DNA of 64,000 bases from Pseudomonadota bacterium (GCA_021816775.1 JAKAXA010000006.1:62001-126000); one strand, 5' to 3'; shown: positions 9,555 to 20,123, numbered from the stretch's first letter. The notes: generated from the sequence alone by a model not told the origin. Program-made: numbers and translations.

Positions 9555-10048
9555 ACTGTGTCGGCTCCGCGCCGCGCGGCGAGCAGGTGGTCGCAGACTT
9601 CACGCACCGCGCCGCGGCCCCCGGGCTGGGCCGTGATCACGTGCGCCGCCTGACGCGCCTCGGCGTGCGCATCGGCGACCGCGAACGCGAGCCCCGCCAG
9701 GCGCATCATCGGCACATCGGGGGAGTCGTCGCCGATGCAGGCGCACTCGGCCGGATCGACGCGCAGCCGCGCGCACAGCCGGCGCAGGGCCGCCGCCTTG
9801 TCGGCGACCCCCTGCATCACGTGGCGTATCCCGAGCTCGCGGCAGCGCAGCCGCGTCATGGGCGAGCGCCGCCCGGAGATCACCGCGACGCTCACGCCCG
9901 CCGCGGCCAGCTGCTTCAGTCCCGCCCCGTCGCGCACATGGAAGACCTTCAGCGCCTCGCCTCGCGGACCGTAGTACAGACGGCCGTCGGTCAGCACGCC
10001 GTCGACATCGAGCACCAGCACGCGCACGCGCGCGGCAGCGGCGCTCAT
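9551..10048 (-). CDS. kdsC: 3-deoxy-D-manno-octulosonate 8-phosphate phosphatase
   Basis: HAD-family phosphatase that releases Kdo from Kdo-8-phosphate for lipid A core assembly. The 165-residue product has HAD motif I DVDGVLTDG (nucleophile Asp14, Asp16), motif II ISGRRS and motif III/IV GDDSPDVPMM. It lacks a cap domain, as is normal for this tetrameric subfamily. Located 19 bases after kdsD, in the standard position. Confidence 0.95.
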   Translation of the reverse strand: MSAAAARVRVLVLDVDGVLTDGRLYYGPRGEALKVFHVRDGAGLKQLAAAGVSVAVISGRRSPMTRLRCRELGIRHVMQGVADKAAALRRLCARLRVDPAECACIGDDSPDVPMMRLAGLAFAVADAHAEARQAAHVITAQPGGRGAVREVCDHLLAARRGADTV

Positions 10049-10067
10049 GAGGGGCGTGCCGCGCCGC

Positions 10068-11066
10068 TCATACCACCCCTGCGCGGAACAGGTCGTGCAC
10101 GTTCAGCGCCCCGATCAGGCGGCCCGCGGCATCGGCGACCGGCAGCGCGGTGATGCGGTGCACCTCCATTTGATGCACCGCCTCGGCGGCCAGTTCCCGC
10201 GGACCGATGGTCTTGCACGGGGAGGTCATCACCTCGCGCATCGTCGCGCGGTGGACATCGATGTGCCGATCGAGCGCGCGGCGCAGGTCCCCGTCCGTGA
10301 ACACCCCGCAGATGCGGTGCTCGGCGTCCGTGATGACGGTCATGCCGAGTCCCTTGCGCGACATCTCGAGCAGGCCTTCGCCGAGCGGGGTCTCGGGGCG
10401 CACCTCGGGCAGCGCATCGCCGCTGCGCATCAGCTGCTCGACGCGCAGCAGGAGCTGGCGGCCGAGCGCGCCGCCCGGGTGCGAGCGGGCAAAGTCCTGC
10501 TTGGTGAAACCGCGTGCCTCCAACACCGCCACGGCCAGCGCATCGCCCATCGCCAGCGCCGCGGTCGTGCTCGCGGTCGGCGCGAGATTCAGCGGGCAGG
10601 CCTCTTCCGGCACGCTCACATCGAGCACCACCGCTGCCGCGCGGCCGAGCGTCGAGTCGCGCTTGCCGACCATGGCGATGAGGGGCACGGCGAGCCGCGC
10701 CAGGTGCGGCAGCAGCAGCAGCAGCTCCGGGGTCTCCCCGGAGTTCGACAGCGCGAGCACCAGGTCGGTGCGCGTGATCATGCCGAGATCGCCGTGGCTG
10801 GCCTCCGCCGGATGCAGAAAGAACGCCGGGCTTCCGGTGCTGGCCAGCGTCGCGGCAACCTTGCGCGCCACGTGGCCGGACTTGCCGATGCCCGTGACCA
10901 CGACGCGTCCCTGGCACTCCAGGCACAGGCGGCAGGCCGCCGCGAAGCGCCCATCGAGCCGCTCGATGAGTGCCTGCACCGCGCGTGCTTCGATCGACAG
11001 CGCGCGCCGCGCGGCCGAGAGCAGGCCGGGATCGGCGGCGTCGGTGGGGTCGGCGGCGGAGTTCAT
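10068..11066 (-). CDS. kdsD: Arabinose-5-phosphate isomerase
   Basis: Interconverts ribulose-5-phosphate and arabinose-5-phosphate, the first step of Kdo synthesis. The 332-residue product has a SIS sugar-isomerase domain (about residues 50-180, including GIGKSGHVARK and the SNSGET loop) followed by a tandem CBS pair (about 205-330). The ATG at 11066 gives the normal length; an upstream in-frame ATG at 11123 would add non-conserved residues. First gene of the minus-strand LPS/rpoN operon and divergent from ibaG, so a shared promoter region lies at about 11067-11172. Confidence 0.95.
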   Translation of the reverse strand: MNSAADPTDAADPGLLSAARRALSIEARAVQALIERLDGRFAAACRLCLECQGRVVVTGIGKSGHVARKVAATLASTGSPAFFLHPAEASHGDLGMITRTDLVLALSNSGETPELLLLLPHLARLAVPLIAMVGKRDSTLGRAAAVVLDVSVPEEACPLNLAPTASTTAALAMGDALAVAVLEARGFTKQDFARSHPGGALGRQLLLRVEQLMRSGDALPEVRPETPLGEGLLEMSRKGLGMTVITDAEHRICGVFTDGDLRRALDRHIDVHRATMREVMTSPCKTIGPRELAAEAVHQMEVHRITALPVADAAGRLIGALNVHDLFRAGVV

Positions 11067-11172
11067 CGGCCCGATTGTAGCAATTCCGCCCATCCCCTCC
11101 GCCCCCTTCGGCGCGCCCGCCATGGCGGGGGTTTGGGCAGCACGAGCCGCCCCTGTCGATTAAACTGCGGCC

Positions 11173-12667
<1,495 letters not shown>

Positions 12668-12715
12668 CGGTCCGGCACCGCGGCGCCGGCGAGCGAGCAC
12701 TGAGCGGGGGGGACT

Positions 12716-13729
12716 ATGCGGATAGGCATGATTGGGCTCGGGCGCATGGGCGCCTACATGGTGCGCCGGCTGATCGAGGACGGACACGAGTGCGTCGCCT
12801 ACGACAAGTCCGCGCGCGCGGTGCGCGCCGCCTCGGCGGTGGGCGCGATCGGGGCGAGCTCCCCATCGGACCTGATCGCGCGGCTCACGGCCCCGCGGGC
12901 GGTGTGGATCATGGTGCCGGCGGAGGCGGTGGACGCGGTGATCGGGCAGCTGCGAGCGCTGCTCGAGCCCGGCGACATGCTCATCGATGGCGGCAACTCG
13001 CATTACTCCGACGACATCCGCCGCGCCGATGAGCTGCGCGAGGCGGGTATCCACTACGTGGACGTCGGCACCAGCGGCGGCGTGCTTGGCCTCGAGCAGG
13101 GGTACTGCCTCATGGTCGGCGGCGAGAAGGAGGCCTTCGACAAGCTCGAGCCGATTTTCGCCACGCTCTCCCCCGGCGGCGGAATCCCCTCCGCCACGGG
13201 CCGCAAGCGCACCGCGGCGGATACCGCGCCGATGGGCTACGTGCACTGCGGGCCGAGCGGCGCCGGCCACTTCGTCAAGATGGTCCACAACGGCATCGAG
13301 TACGGCGTGATGGCCGCCTATGCCGAGGGCCTGAGCGTGCTGCAGAGCGCGGATGTCGGGCTGCGCGAGCGGGCGGCGGATGCGCAGACCGCCCCGCTCG
13401 CGCACCCGCGCCTCTTCCAGTACCGCTTCGACATCGCGGCCATCACCGAAGTGTGGTGCCACGGCAGCATCATTTCCTCGCGGCTGCTCGATCTGACAGC
13501 GCGCGCGCTGGCCGCGGATCCTGCGCTCTCGAGCTTCCGCGGCCAGGTGTCGGACTCCGGCGAGGGGCGCTGGACGGTGCAGGCGGCGATCGAGATGGGC
13601 GTGCCGGCGCAAGTGTTGAGCGCGGCGCTCTGCGCCCGCTTTGCCTCGCGCGGCAAGGGCGAGTTCGCCGACAAGGTGCTCTCGGCGATGCGCCTCGCCT
13701 TCGGCGGGCACGGCGAGCGCAAAGGCTGA
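12716..13729 (+). CDS. gnd: 6-phosphogluconate dehydrogenase, decarboxylating (short type)
   Basis: Oxidises 6-phosphogluconate to ribulose-5-phosphate and CO2. The 337-residue product has the N-terminal dinucleotide motif GLGRMGAYM, the substrate loop DGGNSHYSDD and the catalytic stretch HCGPSGAGHFVKMVHNGIEYG. It is much shorter than the roughly 470-residue E. coli enzyme and matches the short GntZ/YqeC class, many of which prefer NAD+. Followed at once by a GC hairpin (13730-13754). pgl lies 7 kb away; zwf is not in the window. Confidence 0.93.
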   Translation: MRIGMIGLGRMGAYMVRRLIEDGHECVAYDKSARAVRAASAVGAIGASSPSDLIARLTAPRAVWIMVPAEAVDAVIGQLRALLEPGDMLIDGGNSHYSDDIRRADELREAGIHYVDVGTSGGVLGLEQGYCLMVGGEKEAFDKLEPIFATLSPGGGIPSATGRKRTAADTAPMGYVHCGPSGAGHFVKMVHNGIEYGVMAAYAEGLSVLQSADVGLRERAADAQTAPLAHPRLFQYRFDIAAITEVWCHGSIISSRLLDLTARALAADPALSSFRGQVSDSGEGRWTVQAAIEMGVPAQVLSAALCARFASRGKGEFADKVLSAMRLAFGGHGERKG

Positions 13730-13754
13730 GGCCGCGGGCGCCGCGCCCGCGGCC
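13730..13754. terminator. GC-rich hairpin between convergent genes
   Basis: An 11-bp perfect stem (13730-13740 with 13744-13754) and a 3-base loop directly after the gnd stop and just before the stop of the convergent SPFH gene. It has no T-run on either side, so it may act as a bidirectional structural terminator or need Rho. Confidence 0.55.
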
Positions 13755-13757
13755 GAT

Positions 13758-14585
13758 CTAGCGCACCGCCGCGGGCGCGGTGAGGTTGCCGATCATCGGC
13801 AGCACGCCGCGGCCGCCCACCACCTCGGGCAGTCGGCCGTTCCACTTGGCGATGGCCTGCTGCTGGATGAGCTCGGGCGTCAGGGTCTCGCGCAGCAGTT
13901 TCTGCGCGGCGGACTGCGCGGTCGCCTCGACGATCTTCTGCTGCGCCACGACCTTCGCCTTCTGCAGCTCGTACTGCGCCTGCAGCGCGCGTTGCTGGGC
14001 CACCTGCTTCTCCTCGATGGCCGCCGCGAATTGCCGGCTGAAGTGAAAGTCGGTGATGTTGACCGCATCGACCACCACCCGGAACGGCACGAGCGCCTTG
14101 CGGATCTGGGTCTCGATCTGGTTGCGCACCTGGTCGCGCTCGACGATCAGATCCTCCGCGTTGTAGTGCGCGGTGACGGCCTTGATGGCGTTGCTGATCG
14201 CCGGGCGGATGACCTTGTCCATCAGCTGCGACTCGGTGCCGATCTGCTGATAGACCCATTCGGCGTCGCCCGGGAGGATGTGCCAGTTGGTGGCCACGGT
14301 GGTCGACACGTCCTGCAGATCGCGGCTGGCGGCGGTCTCGGTCGACTGGGAGTTCTGCACCTGCACGTTCATGCGGGCGACCGACTGCATGAACGGCACC
14401 TTCAGGTGAAGGCCGGGGTCGAGCACGCCGGGCTGCACGGCGCCGAAGGTCATGAGCACGCCGCGCTCGCCGGGCCCAATCTGCACGAACGCGCCGCCGA
14501 GGATGATCAGCACTACGATCACCACCGCGCCGATGACGATCAGGCGAGTGTTCGAGAGCGACAGGTCGGGTCTGCGGGCGTTCAT
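13758..14585 (-). CDS. Prohibitin-like SPFH membrane protein
   Basis: The 275-residue product has one N-terminal membrane segment (about residues 16-38), then an SPFH/band-7 domain starting with the typical GPGERGVLMTFGAVQPGVLDPGLH stretch (shown here in part: GPGERGVLMTFGAVQ), and a long alanine/glutamine-rich coiled coil ending near the C-terminus. This is the prohibitin architecture: membrane-anchored scaffolds that form rings or microdomains and often regulate proteases. The start at 14585 overlaps the stop of the upstream gene (ATGA), so it is translated with it. Last gene of a three-gene operon. Function in this organism is not known. Confidence 0.85.
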   Translation of the reverse strand: MNARRPDLSLSNTRLIVIGAVVIVVLIILGGAFVQIGPGERGVLMTFGAVQPGVLDPGLHLKVPFMQSVARMNVQVQNSQSTETAASRDLQDVSTTVATNWHILPGDAEWVYQQIGTESQLMDKVIRPAISNAIKAVTAHYNAEDLIVERDQVRNQIETQIRKALVPFRVVVDAVNITDFHFSRQFAAAIEEKQVAQQRALQAQYELQKAKVVAQQKIVEATAQSAAQKLLRETLTPELIQQQAIAKWNGRLPEVVGGRGVLPMIGNLTAPAAVR

Positions 14586-15145
14586 TGCAGCACCGAGAGG
14601 ATCTGCTCGCGCCGCTCCCACAGCGCGCCGATATTGCCCGCCTGCAGCGCTCGCGGAATCTCCGTCGCTGCCGCCGCGCCCTCGTGCAGCGCGAGCACCG
14701 CATCACGCAGCCCGATCACCGCCACGACCAGCTCGCTGTCGGCTACGACGAGCGCATCGAGCGTCGCGCGCTCGTTGCGATGCCGCTGATGAATGCGGTC
14801 CATCTCGGGCACCGCCGCATTGCGCACCGCCGTCTCCAGCGCCTCGATCTGCTGCGCAGCGCGCTGCAGCGCCTGGGCCGCGCCGACGGCGGGCGCATCG
14901 GGGAAGGGGTGCTCGCGGCTCGGCGCGGGCAGGTGCTCGCGGCGGAACTGCGCCTCGAGCTGCCGCGCATGCGCGCGGCACTCGCCGAGCAGCTCGCTCA
15001 CCTTGCCGCGGATCAGCAGGTCATCGGCCCGCAGCTGATTCTCTTTGCGGTAGAAGTTGTAGCCCCAGCCGTAGAACAGGTTGGAGAGAACCTGTTTGAC
15101 CGGGCCGGCCGAGTCGATGGGATTGGCAGTGGTTTTCAGTTCCAT
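14582..15145 (-). CDS. Uncharacterised helical protein of the SPFH operon
   Basis: I do not recognise this 187-residue protein. It has no signal peptide or membrane segment. Residues about 24-35 are aromatic-rich (FYGWGYNFYRKE), and the rest is predicted mostly helical, with Ala/Glu/Arg-rich coiled-coil-like stretches. It sits between two SPFH genes and overlaps the downstream one by 4 bases, so it probably works with them, perhaps as a linker or cargo of an SPFH assembly. That role is inference from position only. Confidence 0.72.
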   Translation of the reverse strand: MELKTTANPIDSAGPVKQVLSNLFYGWGYNFYRKENQLRADDLLIRGKVSELLGECRAHARQLEAQFRREHLPAPSREHPFPDAPAVGAAQALQRAAQQIEALETAVRNAAVPEMDRIHQRHRNERATLDALVVADSELVVAVIGLRDAVLALHEGAAAATEIPRALQAGNIGALWERREQILSVLQ

Positions 15146-15209
15146 GGGAGGCTCTCGGATGGGCGCTGCCCGCGGCGCGCCGCGCGGCGGGCAGCGCGGT
15201 CGAGGCGGA

Positions 15210-16064
15210 TCAGTTGCCGGACTTCACGCCCCCGCCGGACGGCTGCAGCACGCCGCCCACCGGGAAGGTGCCCATGGTCGCCCCGCCGATGAAGAACGGC
15301 TGGCCGACCGCGGCGTTCGGCGCCGAGACCAGGCCCTTCTCGGCCATCTTGAGCGCCACGTAATAGCGCACCGCGTCCATCTCCGAGAGTCCGAACGCGC
15401 GCAGCGAGATCAGCTCGCGCATGCGCTCGTCCTTCGGCAGGATCAGCACCTTGGCGTCATTCAGCGTCACGCCGTACACCCCGAGGAAGCTCGCGAGGTG
15501 CTCCTTGACGAGCTCCACGATGTCGTGGATGTGCTCGTTGACCTTCTCCATCGGCGTCACCTGCACGACCTGATTGATCGCCTGCTCGACCACCGGCCCG
15601 GCGTAGCTCGCCACCTCGTCGGTACCGATGAAGTGCTTGGCGAAGGGCATGTGCGTGATCAGCTTCAGCGCATCGTCCTTGGTGTCGACGTGCACGTAGT
15701 ACTCGACCTGGTACTGCATCTCGGCCATCTCGGCCGAGGTGGCGAGCCCGGCGTTGCGCACCAGGAGCTTGGCGCGGTTGACGTACAGCACCTCGTACTG
15801 CCACGGCGACTGGCCGCCGAAGAACCCGGTCACGAAGCTGCCGAGCAGCGGCTTGTCGGGCGTCTGAATGGGGTATTGCCCGGTGTCATATACCGCCAGC
15901 ACCGCGCCGCGGGATTTCAGCACCGCGAAATGATTCGCCTCGACGGTGAGCAGGCTGCCGGAAACCAGGCTCTGATCGGGGTAGTGGAAGGCGAGCACGC
16001 TCGGCCCCATCACATCCGTGCCGTCGTTGTTCAGCGTCGAGACAACCTGTCGGGTTAATGCCAT
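15210..16064 (-). CDS. Soluble SPFH-domain protein
   Basis: A 284-residue protein with an SPFH/band-7-type core (about residues 25-230), no N-terminal membrane segment, and a Gly-rich C-terminus ending near residue 284. The pattern (an early VEANHFAVLKSRGAVLAVYDTGQY section, seen here as NHFAVLKSRGAVLAVYDTGQ) resembles the YdjI-like 'virion core protein' subgroup rather than classical flotillin or prohibitin, but it lacks the C-terminal zinc ribbon of that subgroup. First gene of the operon; 64 bases separate it from the helical protein gene. Function unknown. Confidence 0.8.
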   Translation of the reverse strand: MALTRQVVSTLNNDGTDVMGPSVLAFHYPDQSLVSGSLLTVEANHFAVLKSRGAVLAVYDTGQYPIQTPDKPLLGSFVTGFFGGQSPWQYEVLYVNRAKLLVRNAGLATSAEMAEMQYQVEYYVHVDTKDDALKLITHMPFAKHFIGTDEVASYAGPVVEQAINQVVQVTPMEKVNEHIHDIVELVKEHLASFLGVYGVTLNDAKVLILPKDERMRELISLRAFGLSEMDAVRYYVALKMAEKGLVSAPNAAVGQPFFIGGATMGTFPVGGVLQPSGGGVKSGN

Positions 16065-16394
16065 CGTCCGTCTCCTGTGTCAGGCGAGCGCACAGTGCAC
16101 AAGCTGCCGTGCGCGTCGCCGCGCTCAATGGGGTGTTGGATGTTCTTCGTTCCGTGCTGTCGATCGGCGAGTGGGCCGGTCACCGGCGCCGGGGGCGCAT
16201 TGTAATCCATCCGCCCGGCCCGCGCCGGTGACGCGTTGGAAACGTTGCGCGCCGAGGCTCGCTCTGCGCGGCCGCGCTGCGCTCCCGGGACGGGCGAGCG
16301 GGCCGGTGCGCTTGCGCGAGGCGGGCGGGGCGGCCGGGGCACCCGGAGCGAGCGACTCCGTGACTCAAGATATTGAGCAAAATTACTCAATAGG
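16065..16394. other. Intergenic region between SPFH operon and decayed ATPase gene
   Basis: About 330 bases that must hold the minus-strand promoter of the SPFH operon, though I see no clear -35/-10 pair. The last 40 bases are noticeably AT-richer and carry the inverted repeat listed at 16371-16392. The rest is GC-rich with no recognisable feature. Confidence 0.4.
16371..16392. promoter_or_regulatory. Inverted repeat before the decayed ATPase gene
   Basis: TATTGAG (16371-16377) and CTCAATA (16386-16392) are perfect 7-base inverted arms with an 8-base AT-rich spacer, ending 2 bases before the ATG at 16395. The position fits an operator or a translation-inhibiting hairpin for that gene. The AT-rich composition differs from the surrounding DNA. 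Confidence 0.4.
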
Positions 16395-17232
16395 ATGAGT
16401 AAAATGCAAAGCGGATACCGGCGTCCCCAGGCGGCAATTCTGGCTGAGCGGCTGAGCGAGCCGCACCGGTTCCTGCCGGTCCTCGCCGGCCCCCCGTCAG
16501 GTGGGCAAGTCGACCCGGGCTCACCAGGTCACCGGCGAGCTGCGCGTGCCCGTCCGCTATGCCAGCGCCGATGCGCCGACGCTGCGCGGTGCGGACTGGA
16601 TCGGCCGGCAATGGGAGGCGGCGCGGCTCGAGGCTGCGAGCCAGAGCGGCGCCGTGCTCGTGCTGGATGAGCTGCAGAAGATCCCCAATTGGTCCGAGGC
16701 GGTCAAGCGCCTCTGGGGCGAGGACACTCGCAAGAGACTTCCGCTGAAGGGGGTCCTGCCCGGCTCGCCGCCGCTGCTGATCGCCCAGGGGCTGACGGAA
16801 AGTCTCGCCGGCCGATTCGAAACTTTGCCGCTCCCCCGCTGGTCCTACACCGAGATGCGTTCAGCTTTGGGCTGGTCGTTGGAGCAGTATCTGTACTGCG
16901 GCAGGTATCCCGGTGCTGCGCCGCTTGCCGGCGATCCGGCGCCGCTGCTTCGCGGCCGGCTCATTGAGTCGGCCAGCGGGGCACATCTTGCCCACGCAGC
17001 AGCGATCGGCGAGTGCGCGCGGCATGACCGGCGTGAACGAGGTGAGGAGGTCGATTGCGTCGTGAAGTCCCGCTCTGCACCCACCGCCATCGAAGTGATG
17101 AGCGGTCGTGCGCCGAGCGTGCATCCAGGCTCGGCGGCGTTCAAGGTCAGGCGCGCGGTGCTCGTTGGCGGCGATGGCATACCGGTCGAGGACTTCCTCG
17201 AGCGACCGGTGCCACGCTGGCTCGCGAGCTGA
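16395..17232 (+). pseudogene. Decayed AAA-family ATPase with DUF4143-type C-terminus
   Basis: Remnant of the widespread bacterial AAA ATPase/DUF4143 family. The first frame (from 16395) encodes the normal N-terminus up to LAGP. A run of six C at about 16490-16495 then shifts the frame; removing one C restores GPRQVGKST, the Walker A motif. The second frame (GTG at 16501 to 17232) carries Walker B AVLVLDELQ, the ESLAGRFE and YPGAA blocks and, far too early, the terminal LIESASGAHL and VLVGGDGIPVEDFL blocks. About 100-130 residues between YPGAA and LIESASGAHL are missing compared with the family. A sequencing error could explain the C-run but not the internal deletion. Confidence 0.75.
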
Positions 17233-17410
17233 CCGCCGTCGCCTGCCCGCGCAGCGCTGGCCCCAACCGGGTATGATGTTTGTCTAAATTCCACGGCATT
17301 TTCGGGCAGCCCGTGCGCCCGCTCGGCGCACCCGGCGGCTGGGCCGCACGCGCTCCGGCGAGGCGCCGGTCGGCTGCCCGCGCAGATCCGATGCAGATGA
17401 GGGCAATGGC

Positions 17411-20074
17411 ATGAAGTTGGGATCGATGATGCGCTGGGCGCTGTGCGCCGCCGTGCTCACCGCGGGGCCGGCGCTGGCGCGCGGCGCGACTTCGGTGACC
17501 CGGGCGACGCTCGGCAATGGCTTGAGGGTCGTGATCGTGCGCGATCCGCTCGCGCCGGTGGTGTCGGTGCAGACGAACTACCTGGTCGGCTCCGACGAGG
17601 CGCCGGCAGGCTTCCCGGGCATGGCGCACGCGACCGAGCACATGATGTTCCGCGGCAGCCCGGGCCTCACCGCCAATCAGCTGGCCGCCGTGACCGCCAA
17701 CATGGGTGGGGCGTTCGACGCCGAGACGGCCAACAGCGTCACGAAGTACTTCTTCGTGGTGCCGGCGCAGGATCTCGATGTCGCGCTGCACATCGCCTCG
17801 ATCCGCATGCGCGGGGTGGACATGGCGCAGAAGCAATGGGCGCTCGAGCGCGGGGCGATCGAGCAGGAGGTCGCGCGCGACCTCTCCAGCCCGAGCTTCA
17901 AGTTCTATACCGAGCTGGTGGCGCACCTGTTCGCCGGCACGCCCTATGCGCACACCCCGCTAGGCACCCGGCCGTCGTTCAACGCGACCACGAGCGCGAT
18001 GCTCAAGCGCTTCTATGACACCTGGTACGCGCCGAACAACGCGATCCTGGTGATCGCCGGGGACATCGATCCTGCGGCGACGCTGGCGCAGGTCAAGCGC
18101 CTCTTCGGCAGCATCCCGCGCCATGCGCTGCCGCCGCGCCCCGCGTATCACTTCCGGCCGGTCAGCGCCAAGACGCTGCGCCTGCCCACGGACAGCCCCT
18201 ACGGCTCGGTGTACATCGTCTACCGGATGCCCGGCACGCGCAGCCGGCAATACGCCACGGCGCTGGTGCTCGCCGATGCGCTCGCCTCCAAGCGGGCGCC
18301 GCTGTTCGGCATGGGGATGGACGGCACTGCGCTCTACGGAACGTTCTTTGCCGAGCAGCTGCCGCGGGCCGGCCTCGGCGCGGCCGTGGGCATCTTCCCG
18401 CGCGGCAGCGCGCCGGCGCCGGTGGTCAAGCGCATGCAGGCGATTCTCGCCGAGGCGGCGCGGCACGGGGTGGATCCGGCGCTGGTGCAGGCGGCCAAGC
18501 GCCAGGCCATCGCGCGGCTGGAATTCGCGAAGAACTCGGTCAATGGCCTGGCGGACGCCTGGTCGCGGGCACTCACGGTCGACGGGCTGTCCTCGCCCGA
18601 GGCGATCAAGGCCTCGATCGAGGCGGTCACCCCCGCCGAGGTCGACGCGTTGGCGCGCCGGGTGTTCGACCCCGCGCATGCCTTCACCGCCGTGCTCACG
18701 CCCGAGAGCTCGGGCAAGCCGGTGACCAGCAAGGGGTTCGGGGGCCCGGAGAGCTTCGCCGCCAATCCCACCAAGCCGGTGAAGCTGCCGCCGTGGGCCG
18801 CGCGGGCGTTCAAGCGCCTGCCCGAGCCGCGCTCGCAGCTGCATCCCTGGAGCACCACGCTGCCGAACGGCCTGAAGCTCGTGGTGCAGCCGGAGTCGGT
18901 GAGCGACACCGTGCAGGTGGTCGGTCTGGTGCGAGCCAACTCGGATCTGCAATCCCCGCCCGGCGAGAAGGGCGTGAGCGACGTGCTCGACGGGATGTTC
19001 GAGTTCGGCACGACGGATCTGAACCGGCTGCAGTTCCAGGCGGCACTCGATGCCATCACCGCCGAGGAGAGCGCGGGCCCCCAGTTCTCGCTCAAGGTGC
19101 CCGCGAAGTATTTCGAGCGCGGCATGGAGCTGCTCGCCGCGAACGAGCTGCATCCGGCGCTGACGCCGCAGGCCTTCACGATCGTGCAGCGCCAGCAGGC
19201 CGGCAACTGGCGCGGGGAGATCGGCTCGCCCGGGTTCCTCAATGACATTGGCCTGCAGCGCCTCCTGGTGCCCACGGGCGATCCGTCGCTGCGCTATCCC
19301 AAGCCCCGCAACATCATGGCCCTCACCCTCGCCCAGGCGAAGGCCTACTACGCGCGGGTGTACCGGCCGGACATGACCACGATCGTCGTGGTCGGCAAGG
19401 TGAGCCCGGCCGAGGCGATGTGGGTGGTGGCGAAGACCTTCGGCGGCTGGCTCGCCGATGGCCCCAGGCCCGCGGTGCACTACGGCCCGGTGCCGCTCAA
19501 CAAGCCGGGCAGCCTGCAGACGCCCGACCAGAGCGCGGTGCAGGACAGCGTGCAGCTCGCCGAGATGGTACCGGTGACGCGCGACAGCCCCGAGCGCTAT
19601 GCGCTGCGGGTCGGCAACCAGGTCCTCGGCGGCGGCTTCTACGCCTCATGGCTGTACCGCGATCTGCGTGAAAAATCGGGTCTGGTGTATTACGTCAGCA
19701 CGGGCTTCGCGCTCGGCAAGCACCGCGGCGAGTACACGGTGAGCTACGGCTGCGACCCGGATCATGTGTACGCCGCGCGCACGCTGATCCTGAAGGACCT
19801 CAAGCGCATGCAGCACGGCGTGCTCTCGCGCAATGATCTCGACCGCGCCAAGGGCATCCTGCTGCGCGGCATCCCCTTGAGCGAGTCGAGCTTCGGGGCG
19901 ATCGGCGGTCAGCTGCTGTCCTACGCCTCGCGGGGCAAGCCGCTCGATGAGAACGTGATTGCCGGCCGGCGCTATCGCGCGCTCACGGCCGCCGAGGTGC
20001 AGCACGCCTTCCGCAAGACGATCCGCCTGAACGGATTCGTCATGGCCGTGAAGGGCCCCGCGCCGACCCGTTAG
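17411..20074 (+). CDS. M16-family zinc protease, secreted, two-repeat form
   Basis: An 887-residue insulinase/pitrilysin-family metallopeptidase with a signal peptide (about residues 1-24, ending ALARG). The first M16 domain contains the inverted zinc motif HATEH with the distal glutamate in ERGAIEQEV about 75 residues later, so it should be catalytic. The second half (from about residue 470) is a further M16 repeat without a zinc motif, typical of the non-catalytic half. Probably periplasmic, degrading peptides. It stands alone, followed by a strong hairpin (20082-20115). Confidence 0.92.
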   Translation: MKLGSMMRWALCAAVLTAGPALARGATSVTRATLGNGLRVVIVRDPLAPVVSVQTNYLVGSDEAPAGFPGMAHATEHMMFRGSPGLTANQLAAVTANMGGAFDAETANSVTKYFFVVPAQDLDVALHIASIRMRGVDMAQKQWALERGAIEQEVARDLSSPSFKFYTELVAHLFAGTPYAHTPLGTRPSFNATTSAMLKRFYDTWYAPNNAILVIAGDIDPAATLAQVKRLFGSIPRHALPPRPAYHFRPVSAKTLRLPTDSPYGSVYIVYRMPGTRSRQYATALVLADALASKRAPLFGMGMDGTALYGTFFAEQLPRAGLGAAVGIFPRGSAPAPVVKRMQAILAEAARHGVDPALVQAAKRQAIARLEFAKNSVNGLADAWSRALTVDGLSSPEAIKASIEAVTPAEVDALARRVFDPAHAFTAVLTPESSGKPVTSKGFGGPESFAANPTKPVKLPPWAARAFKRLPEPRSQLHPWSTTLPNGLKLVVQPESVSDTVQVVGLVRANSDLQSPPGEKGVSDVLDGMFEFGTTDLNRLQFQAALDAITAEESAGPQFSLKVPAKYFERGMELLAANELHPALTPQAFTIVQRQQAGNWRGEIGSPGFLNDIGLQRLLVPTGDPSLRYPKPRNIMALTLAQAKAYYARVYRPDMTTIVVVGKVSPAEAMWVVAKTFGGWLADGPRPAVHYGPVPLNKPGSLQTPDQSAVQDSVQLAEMVPVTRDSPERYALRVGNQVLGGGFYASWLYRDLREKSGLVYYVSTGFALGKHRGEYTVSYGCDPDHVYAARTLILKDLKRMQHGVLSRNDLDRAKGILLRGIPLSESSFGAIGGQLLSYASRGKPLDENVIAGRRYRALTAAEVQHAFRKTIRLNGFVMAVKGPAPTR

Positions 20075-20081
20075 GACGACC

Positions 20082-20115
20082 CGCGGGTGCGCCAGCGACG
20101 GCTTGCGCACCCGCG
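20082..20115. terminator. Bidirectional hairpin between M16 protease and pgl
   Basis: A perfect 11-bp stem (20082-20092 with 20105-20115) with a 12-base loop lies 8 bases after the M16 stop and just before the stop of the convergent pgl gene. No T-run follows on either strand, so intrinsic termination is uncertain. Confidence 0.5.
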
Positions 20116-20123
20116 CGGCGCGA

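Noticed and set aside
17272..17277. TATGAT as a promoter of the M16 protease gene
   Set aside because: The hexamer is plausible as a -10, but no -35 element lies at the right distance and the leader would be about 130 bases; too weak to list.
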